In this document: positions 56,060 to 64,000 of the stretch, in pieces
Position numbering within the stretch: position 1 is the stretch's first letter
Layout of the letters: the number at the start of each line of letters is the position of its first letter
DNA from: Delphinus delphis
Taxonomy: Eukaryota > Chordata > Mammalia > Artiodactyla > Delphinidae
Length of the DNA stretch: 64,000 bases
NCBI RefSeq assembly: GCF_949987515.2
Contig: NC_082699.1
Location: 79,651,458-79,715,457 of the forward strand
Direction of reading: 5' to 3'
Notes under the pieces: generated by a model
What the model was told of the DNA's origin: nothing
Seen by the model: the letters and a program-made list of their open reading frames with translations, nothing else
The model's database searches: none
Position numbers and translations under genes: made by a program

Positions 56060-57412
56060 TTTTTTTTTCCATTTAATAATTCTCCAAATCTTGGATACTT
56101 AAGTCGCTTCCAATTTTTGACAATTATTCCCTTCTTTCCTTTTTTTGCTATTGAGGTAGAAGACACATGCCGTAAAGTTATCACCTGAGCCATTGCTTGG
56201 AGAGTACAGTTCAGTGGCATTAGGTGCATTTGTGACCATAACCCTTCATCTTGTAAACAGAAACAGTACCCATGGAACCACAACTGTCCCCCTGCCCCCA
56301 GCCCTGGCACCACCCTTCTACTTTCTGTCTCTATAATTTTGACGACTCCAGGTGCCTCATATGAGTGGAATCCTGCAGTCTTGTCTTTTTGAGACTGGCT
56401 GACCTCACTGAGCAGTTTGTCGTCCAGTTTCATCCATGGTGGTAGCACATGTCATAACTGCCTTCCTCTTTAAGGCTGAATAATGTCCCATCGTATGTAC
56501 AGACCACAGTTTGCTTATTGACACATCCATCCGTGGACACTTGGGTTGCTCCCATGTTTTAGCTATTCTGAATAATGCTGCATTGAACATGGGTGTACAA
56601 ATATCTATTCGAGTCCTTGCTTTCAATTGTTTTGTGTATACACCTGGAAGTGGAATTGCTGGATCACGTGGTGATTATATTTGTAACTTTTTGAGGACCC
56701 TCCATACTGTTTCCGCAGCAGTTGTACCATTTTACATTCGCACCAACAGGGCACAAGGGTTCCATTACTCCACACCCTCACCAGCACTTGTTATTTTCTG
56801 GTTTTCTCATAGTAGCCGTGCAGACGGATGTGAGGAGGTATCTCGCTGTAGTTTTGATTTGCATTTCCCTAACGATTAGTGGCGTTGAGCACATTTTTGT
56901 GCACTTAGTGGCCATTTGAATGTCTTCTTTGGAGAAATGTCTATTCAAGTCCTTTGCCCATTATTGAATTGGGTTGTTTGTTTTGTAGTTGTTGAGTTTT
57001 AGGAATTCTCTATAAATTCTGAATAATAATCAGGTATATGATTTGCAAATGTTTTCTCCCATTCTGCGGGTTGCCTTTTTACTCTGAGGACAGTGTCTTT
57101 GGATAAACAAAATTTTCAAATTTTCATAACGTCTTATTTGTCTTTTTTCTTCTTTTGTTGCCTGTGCCTTTGGTGTCATACCTAAGAAGTCACTGCCAAA
57201 TCAAAAGTCATGCATTCTTGGGCTTCCCTGGTGGCGCAGTGGTTGAGAGTCCGCCTGCCGATGCAGGGGACACGGGTTCATGCCCCGATCCGGGAAGATC
57301 CCACGTGCCGCGGAGCGGCTGGGCCCGTGAGCCATGGCCGCTGAGTCATGCATTCTTTTATTCGATGATTTATTCTAAGTGTTTTATAGTTTTAGGTCTT
57401 AAGTTAATTTTT
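56060..57412 (-). mobile_element. L1 3' half fragment
   Basis: Reverse-oriented L1 covering the end of ORF2 and 3' UTR, with many stops and frame breaks. It is interrupted by the SINE at 57,220-57,343. Confidence 0.85.
57220..57343 (+). mobile_element. 3'-truncated CHR-2 SINE without A tail
   Basis: Starts at the normal 5' head and stops after GCCATGGCCGCTG, about 125 bp in, with no A tail. It is nonetheless flanked by a perfect 14-bp duplication AGTCATGCATTCTT (57,206-57,219 and 57,344-57,357). Confidence 0.93.
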
Positions 57413-57937
57413 GCCTCCCCTGCCTCATGCCAGGCCCTCTGCCAGCAGCCTGCGTGGTCCCCAAAGGGCTCAACCTGGACCCACAGGCTCAGCTTCATGC
57501 CAGGGGGCAGCACTGCCTCAGTCCCTGAAGGATGGACCCCCCATATGTGCCAGGGGCTCTGGCCCCGTCTGGCTGCATCTCAGTCCATTCCTAGACTGGA
57601 GAGGGCCCAGCAGCCTGACCAGGAGGTGCCTGCTGGCAGCACGAGTGTGACAATCACTGGGTTTCCAGAGCTTCTGGGCACCCCTGTGCTCCCTGACTGG
57701 GGTCAGCTGTTTTGACAATAAAATCTGATGTATTACGTGGTCACCCAGGGACCTTGCAGAGCCAGGCTAGTAAACAGCAGACAGACCCCTTAGAAACAGG
57801 GGAAAGAGAAACCCGTTCTGCCGTAGCAGTGTGGGTGAAGAGTATCCCGTCACACATCAGTAAACAGATGTTGCAGCGACCCACACCCTGCCACGGTGCG
57901 TCCTGAGGAGACTCAGGATAAGAAAGCACAGGATACA

Positions 57938-57984
57938 GCCCCAGGTAGCCGAGGTGCAGGTCCCCAGGTAGCCGAGGTGCAGGT
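57938..57984. repeat. 23-bp tandem duplication
   Basis: CCCCAGGTAGCCGAGGTGCA plus GGT occurs twice in direct succession. Outside any recognised gene. Confidence 0.9.
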
Positions 57985-58639
57985 CAAAGGAGTTTCCATG
58001 AGCCGGACTCCTGCATCTTCCCATACATAGAAGAGCGCTAAATTCCTTCACTTGAGACGTCTGGGTTTCTTTAATGAACAGTAATCTTTTGATGTTCCGA
58101 CTACCTGATCTTTGTTGCTGAAACTGCCGTGTATCTCGGCCCCTCCCTGACCTCTTTGGAGCAGAACCTCAGAGCCATCTGAGAGGCTGTCCTCCGGGCG
58201 CAAGTCCTCGGTTTTGTCTGCCAGAGAAAACATGCTTCTCAGCTTTTCCATTGTCCGCTCTTTTCAGTCAACAGCAGGCTCAGCAGTTCCCAGCCCAGAT
58301 CGGCCTGAGGCCACGCAGGCCCCAGCCGGTGGCCTTCCCGCCCACATCTTTGTAAAAGGTCCCTTTGTTACACACGCCTCACCTCCCCTGCTTCATGTCA
58401 GGACTCCCGACCACAGACACACTGCATTTCCACTCCTTTAAGGGTCAATTTTGACATGAATATTTAACAAAGTGCGGAATCAATCAAAATCCACCTCCTC
58501 GTCCTGAAAAAGGCATTAAAGTGTTTTAACCAGGTGTGTTCTACCTGACATGCTACTGATGTCTGATACAATTTTAAATCCACCGTTTCTTTCTCAGTTT
58601 AACCTCTACTTGTCACAGTACATGAATATCTCACCCGTT

Positions 58640-59110
58640 GGAAGTAACTTGGGTTACGTGCTGTGAAATAAAACGTATTTTATGGCAAGACAAGAGACTT
58701 CTAAACAAAAAGCCTCTGCCCTTTGGCCCCCTCTCCCCCCACCATGAATCAAGTGTCTGCATTACTCAGCGACCGGAACTCCCCAGAGGCAGAAATACCT
58801 GCTCAACCGTAAAGAGCAACATTCTCCCAGCATCAACCAGACAGCTCCCTAAAAGGTAACATTCCTCCTCCATCCTGTAGGGGGCACACGACCCACCAGG
58901 ATGACGCTTAGACCTGGATTGTGTGAACTGCCAATAACACATCATTTGATGTGCTTCTCAAAAAACTTATATAAACTGTGTCTTGACGTCTAACCAGGGA
59001 ACAGTTTCTCAGAGCTTTCTGAGATGTTCTTTCTGGGTTATAATCCTCAAATTTGGCTCAAATAAAATTTTCCATTTCTTTCTCAGATCAACTGATTAAT
59101 TTTTCATCGA
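58640..59110 (+). mobile_element. Putative solo LTR of an endogenous retrovirus
   Basis: A TATA-like TTATATAAACTG near 58,967 is followed about 90 bp later by AATAAA near 59,062, then a T-rich end, the usual U3-R-U5 layout. No retroviral coding sequence flanks it. The left border is unclear, and the family was not identified. Confidence 0.55.
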
Positions 59111-59420
59111 TAGTGGTTTACTTCCAACTTTACCTTCTGTCCAAGAATGCCGCAAATTGGCCACGTCTCCTTGGGCACGTGTGAGATTTCTCACTGTAGA
59201 GACCTATTTGTGAAAAAGCCAGATCACAGGGTTGATTTTAAGTAGGTTTTGGCAGATGGGTTCCCCAGGCCCTCCTGAGTCTCCTCGACCCCCTCCAACC
59301 CCTCAGCCCCAGGCATCCCATGAGCTGCTTGCCATCACTCTAGGTTACTGTGCGTTGCCCAGAACTTTATATAAATGGGATCAAACAATGTGTGCTCTTT
59401 TGTTGTCTGGGTTCTTTTTC

Positions 59421-59630
59421 TTTTTTTTTTTTTTTTTGCGGTACGCGGGCCTCTCACTGCTGTGGCCTCTCCCGTTGCGGAGCACAGGCTCCGGGCGCGC
59501 AGGCTCAGCGGCCATGGCTCACGGGCCCAGCCGCTCCGCGGCACGTGGGATCCTCCCGGACCGGGGCACGAACCCGCGTCCCCTGCATCGGCAGGCGGAC
59601 TCTCAACCACCGCGCCACCAGGGAAGCCCC
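59421..59630 (-). mobile_element. CHR-2 type SINE
   Basis: Reverse full-length copy, T17 to GGGAAGCCCC, inserted at the edge of an L1 fragment. Confidence 0.93.
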
Positions 59631-59639
59631 CTCATTGTA

Positions 59640-61140
59640 GTTTTGATTTGCATTTGTCTGATAATTAGTGACGTGGAGCATCTTTTCATGTATTTGTTGG
59701 CCAAATGTATGTCTTATTTGGAGAAACGTCGGTTTAGATCTTCTGCCCATTTTTTGGATTGAGCTGTTCGCTGTTTTGACACAGAGCTGCGTGAGCTGTT
59801 TTGGAGATGAATGCCTTGTCAGCTGCTTTGTTTGCAGATATTTTCTCCCATTCTGTGGGTTTTCTGTTTTGTTTATGGTTTCCTCTTTTGTGCAGAAGCT
59901 TTTACGTTTGATTAGGTCCCATTCGCTTTTGTTTTTGTTTTTTAAACATTTTTCATTTCTCTAGGAGGTGGATCAAAAAAGATATTGCTAAAAAAAAAAA
60001 AGATATTGCTGTGATTTATGTCAGAGCATTCTGCCTATGTTTTCCTCTAAGAGTTTATAGTGTTGGCCTTCCATTTAGGTCTTTGATCCATTTTGAGTTT
60101 ATTTTTGTGTATGGTGTCAGGGAGTTTTGTTGTTGTTGTTTCTCGGAGTTTTTGTTTGTTTGCTTTTTGGCCATGCAGCATGCAGGATCTTAGGTCCCTG
60201 ACCAGGGATTGAACTCATGCTCCCTGCACTGGGAGCACGGAGTCTTAACCACTGGACTGCCAGGGAAGTCCCTAGGGAGGTTCTAGTTTCATTAGCTGTC
60301 CAGTTTTCCCAGCACTGTTTATTGAAGAGACTGTCTTTTCTCCATTGTATATTCACTGTATATTCTCACCTCCTTTGTCATATATTAATTGACCATAGGT
60401 GCGTGGGTTTATTTCTGGGCTTTCTATCCTGTTCCACTGGTCTATACTTCTGTTTTTGTGCCAGTACCATACTGTTTTAATTACTGTAGCTTTGTAGTTT
60501 AATGCTATACATTTCTAAGTACTGTTTTAGCTGTATCTCTCAACTTTTGACATGCTGTATTCTAATTTTTATTCAGTTTGAAATACTCCCTAATTTCCCT
60601 TTTGACTTCTTTGACCCATGAACTATCTAGAAGCTTATTATCTAGTTTCCAAACATTTGGGGATTTTCCAGATACTTTTTTGCCATTGATCTAATTCCAC
60701 TGTGTCAGACAGCACACTTTTTAATGCCTGGATCATTTTAAAGTTGTTAAGATTTATTTTACGGCCCAGTATATGGTCTATATTAGTAAATGTTACGTGT
60801 GCACTTAAAAGAATGTATTCTGCGATTGTTGGGTGGAGTGTTCTAAATGCTAATTAGGTCAGGTTGGTTGTAGTGCTATTCAAGATTTCTATAATCTTAC
60901 TGACTTTATGTCTATTTGTCCTATCAGTTATTGAGGGAGTGGATTTGTCAATTTCCTGTTGCATTTCTGTTACTTTTGGCGTTGTGTATTTTGAAGCACT
61001 GTTATTAGGTGCATAAAAATTGGATTGTTATGTCCACCTGATGCATTGACTGCTTTGCCACTATGATATAAGCCTCTTTATCCCTGGCAATATCCTTTAC
61101 TCTAAAATCTACTTTGCCTAATAGTAGCAGAGCCTCTCCG
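59640..61140 (-). mobile_element. L1 fragment
   Basis: Reverse-oriented L1 ORF2 region: TGATTTGCATTTGTCTGATAA, TTTTCTCCCATTCTGTGGG, CCATTTTGAGTTTATTTTTG. Degenerate, and interrupted by a CHR-1-like SINE at 60,163-60,273. Confidence 0.85.
60163..60273 (-). mobile_element. CHR-1-like SINE, truncated
   Basis: Reverse copy: GGCCATGCAGCATGCAGGAT through CTGCCAGGGAAGTCCC. About 110 bp, lacking the usual middle part. Confidence 0.85.
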
Positions 61141-61410
61141 GCTTTCTTACGATAAAAATCAGCCTCGAGTATTCAGCTGAGTCCCGATCAGTGCACTTGT
61201 GTGAGAAATGGCTGGGGAAAGAACACTCAGAAGAATTAGAACAATCCCAGGAGGTCACATAGAAAATACTGTTATATTTTATTTAAAATGTTGTTTATGT
61301 TCCTAGGTGACAGGCTTATTGTTTTTAGCTTTTTCTCAGTTTTTATTTCTAATATGGTAAGTATTGATAGATAGGACCCACATCATCAAAACTCTTGTGG
61401 TTCTCAGTAA

Positions 61411-61625
61411 TTTTTTTTTTTTTTTTTTTTTTGCGGTACGCGGGCCTCTCACTGCTGTGGCCTCTCCCGGTGCGGAGCACAGGCTCCGGACGCGCAGGCT
61501 CAGTGGCCGTGGCTCACGGGCCCAGCCGCTCCGCGGCATGTGGGATCTTCCCGGACCGGGGCACGAACCCGCGTCCCCTGCATCGGCAGGCGGACTCTCA
61601 ACCACTGCACCACCAGGGAAGCCCC
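61411..61625 (-). mobile_element. CHR-2 type SINE
   Basis: Reverse full-length copy with T22 and target duplication CTCAGTAATTTTT on both sides. Confidence 0.94.
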
Positions 61626-62397
61626 TCAGTAATTTTTAAGACTGTAAAGTTGTCCTGAGACCAAAGATTTGAAAACAACTGGTTTAGACAAAGTCGCATA
61701 TTTGCCATTTTATTTGCTCCCCCTCTTCTTCCATGTCAGACGATCTTTCTAAGGTAATTTTCTTTTTTCCTGATGTAACTTTTAGGAGTTTCTTTGGTGA
61801 GAATCTCTTGGTTTTATATCATCATAGATTTTGTCTTTAAAAGAATGTTATTTCACCTATTAGTTTTTAAATCTTTAAGAAACTTGTAGTAAAATACACC
61901 TAACATAAAATTGATCACTTTAACTATTGTAAGTGTACAATCAGTGGCATTAAGCACATTCACAACGTGGTGCAACCATCCCCACCATCTACTTGCAGAA
62001 CTTTTTCATTCCTCCAAGCGGAAACCCCACACCCATAAACACTCTTCTTGCTCCCCCAGCCACTGGAAACGATTTCTTTTTTACAAGGACAGCGTTACTG
62101 AGATGCGATCCACATCCTATACAACTCGCCCCGACAGTGTATCATTCGATGGTTTTTAGCACATTCACAGACTTGTGAGACCACCGTCAGTTTCAGAACA
62201 TCTTCATCACCCCCCAAAGGAATCCTGTACCCGTTAACAGTCACTCCCTACTTCCTACCAATCCCTCTCCCCAGCCCTAGACAGCCACTACTCTACTTGC
62301 TGTCCTTATAGATGTACCTATTCTGGACATTTCTCATAAATGGATTCATACAATAGATGGTCTCTTATAACTGGCTTCTTTCACTTAGCATAACGTT

Positions 62398-62907
62398 TTC
62401 AAGGTTCCTCTATTGATGCGGCCTTGCTGTAGCAGGTATTAGTGTCCATTCAAGGTTCCTCTACTGATGCGGCCTTGCTGTAGCAGGCATTAGTGTCCAT
62501 TCAAGGTTCCTCTACTGATGCGGCCTTGCTGTAGCAGGCATTAGTGTCCATTCAAGGTTCCTCTACTGATGCGGCATTGCTGTAGCAGGCATTAGTGTCC
62601 ATTCAAGGTTCCTCTACTGATGCGGCCTTGCTGTAGCAGGCATTAGTGTCCATTCAAGGTTCCTCTACTGATGCAGCATTGCTGTAGCAGGCATTAGTGT
62701 CCATTCAAGGTTCCTCTACTGATGCGGCATTGCTGTAGCAGGCATTAGTGTCCATTCAAGGTTCCTCTACTGATGCGGCCTTGCTGTAGCAGGCATTAGT
62801 GTCCATTCAAGGTTCCTCTACTGATGCAGCATTGCTGTAGCAGGCATTAGTGTCCATTCAAGGTTCCTCTACTGATGCGGCATTGCTGTAGCAGGCATTA
62901 GTGTCCA
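62398..62907. repeat. 51-bp minisatellite, 10 units
   Basis: Exactly ten 51-bp units beginning TTCAAGGTTCCTCTACTGAT. Units differ at two diagnostic bases in GC[G/A]GC[C/A]TT. In order they read A A A B A C B A C B (A = GCGGCCTT, B = GCGGCATT, C = GCAGCATT). The unit derives from the surrounding L1 3' UTR. Confidence 0.97.
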
Positions 62908-63650
62908 CTCCTATTATGTTAGCTAACATTCCATTGTATGGACGTACTACCTTTTATTTACCCATCATCACTTGTTGGACATTTGACATATGTCTACTTT
63001 TTGGCTATTATGAGTAATGCTGCTGTGAACACTTGTGTACAAGTTTTTGTGTGGACATATGTTTCACTTATCTTGGGTAGATATCTAGGAGTGGGACTGC
63101 CCAGTCATATGGTAACTTTATGTTTAACTCTTGAGAAACTGACAGAAACTGGTGATTTTCACAGCTCTTGCAGCATTTTCCATTTTCACAAGGTATAAGG
63201 GTTCCAACTGCCCCACATCCTCTCCTGTTGTTATTTGTCTTTTTTTTTTTTTTATCATAGCCATCCTACTGGCTGGGAAGTGGTGCCTTATCGTAGTTTT
63301 GATTTACATTTCCCTGATGGCTCATGACATTAAGCATCTTTTCATATGCTTTTTGGCCATGTGTAAACCTCTTTGTAGAAATATCTGTTGAGCTCCTTTG
63401 CCCATTTTAAAATTGGGTTTTTGTCTTTTTATTATTGAGTTGTCGGTGTTCTTTATGTATTCTGGATACAAGGCCCTTCTCAGATTATATGAGATATCTA
63501 AATATTTTCTCCCACACTGAGGTTTTTTTTTCAGTTTCTTGATGGTGTCCTTTGATGTGTAAAAGTTTTAAATTTTGATAGAGTCAAATTTATCTATTGT
63601 TTCCATGGATCATTTGTGCTTTTGGTGTCATATCAAAAAATTATTGCCTA

Positions 63651-63790
63651 GGGGACTTCCCTGGTGGTCCAGTGGTTAAGACTCCATGTTTCCACTGCAG
63701 GGGGCACAGTTTTGATCCCTGGTTGGGGAACTAAGATCCTGCATGCCGTGCGGCGTGGCCGAAAACAAAAGAAAACAAAACCAAACAAAC
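63651..63790 (+). mobile_element. CHR-1-like SINE
   Basis: Forward copy with head GACTTCCCTGGTGGTCCAGTGG and an AAACAAAA-rich tail. The target duplication AAAAATTATTGCCTA is on both sides, inserted within an L1 fragment. Confidence 0.9.
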
Positions 63791-64000
63791 AAAAATTATT
63801 GCCTAATCCAAGGTCATGAACATTTACGTCTATGTTTTCTTCTAAAACTCTTGCATTTAGGCGTTTGATCCATTTTGATTTAATTTATGTGTACAGTGTG
63901 AGGTAGGGGTCTAATTTAATTCTTTGGCATATGCGTATCCAGTTTTCCCAGCACCATTTACTGAGAAAACTGTTCTTTTCCCTGTTGAATGGGCTTGGTA

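Larger units (their letters stand above)
61860..64000 (-). mobile_element. L1 fragment(s), extending past the window edge
   Basis: Reverse-oriented L1 3' UTR and ORF2 end: CATAAAATTGATCACTTTAA, TTAGCATAACGTTTTCAAGG, CCATTGTATGGACGTACTAC, TTTTCTCCCACACTGAGG. It is broken by the 51-bp minisatellite and a CHR-1-like SINE. No intact frame. Confidence 0.85.

Noticed and set aside
56405..56626. Open frame resembling reverse-transcriptase C-terminus
   Set aside because: It is a degenerate piece of L1 ORF2, much too short and broken to be a functional element.
62398..62907. Regularly spaced repeats resembling a CRISPR array
   Set aside because: There are no spacers: units are contiguous 51-bp copies, lie in L1 sequence, and the genome is mammalian.

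Overview
This window is vertebrate nuclear DNA, almost certainly from a whale or dolphin. Genes have short exons with GT-AG introns. Eight copies of a roughly 200-bp tRNA-derived SINE of the CHR-2 type (head CTTCCCTGGTGGCGCAGTGG, A-rich tail, clean target-site duplications) and four older CHR-1-like copies point to Cetacea or the hippo-whale clade. The gene order matches human 8q24.3: SCRIB - PUF60 - NRBP2 - EPPK1 - (PLEC outside the window), all on the minus strand.

Region by region (transcription runs from high to low coordinates). 178-20,648: SCRIB, 34 coding exons giving 1,554 codons in one unbroken frame; only the last coding part lies beyond the left edge. A 68-bp SCRIB intron at 18,260-18,327 is the ortholog of the human MIR937 hairpin. 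21,825-33,995: PUF60, 12 coding exons, intact, 562-563 aa. 34.3-39.4 kb: intergenic DNA with SINE, L1 and LTR-like relics. 39,466-44,829: NRBP2, 18 coding exons, intact pseudokinase of 499 aa. 45,478-46,526: a broken fragment of EPPK1 (epiplakin) with at least three frame breaks; the rest of that very large gene is absent. 50.4-51.0 kb: a CpG-rich block with no gene attached. 51,626-51,709, and possibly 52,022-52,183: a relic exon encoding the core of a GAR (GAS2-related, microtubule-binding) domain of the spectraplakin type, with splice sites but a frameshift. 52.2-64 kb: gene-poor DNA full of minus-oriented L1 pieces, CHR SINEs, a putative solo LTR and a 51-bp minisatellite.

SCRIB is a polarity scaffold, PUF60 a splicing factor for 3' splice-site recognition, and NRBP2 a pseudokinase. 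They share a neighbourhood and strand but no pathway. The most unusual content is at the EPPK1 end: loss of an epidermal cytolinker in an aquatic mammal, next to a second plakin-superfamily relic (GAR domain) for which I know no named mammalian gene at this locus.

Exon boundaries were read by eye from splice consensus and conserved protein sequence. All three gene models keep frame when their exon lengths are summed, but single-base coordinate errors are possible.
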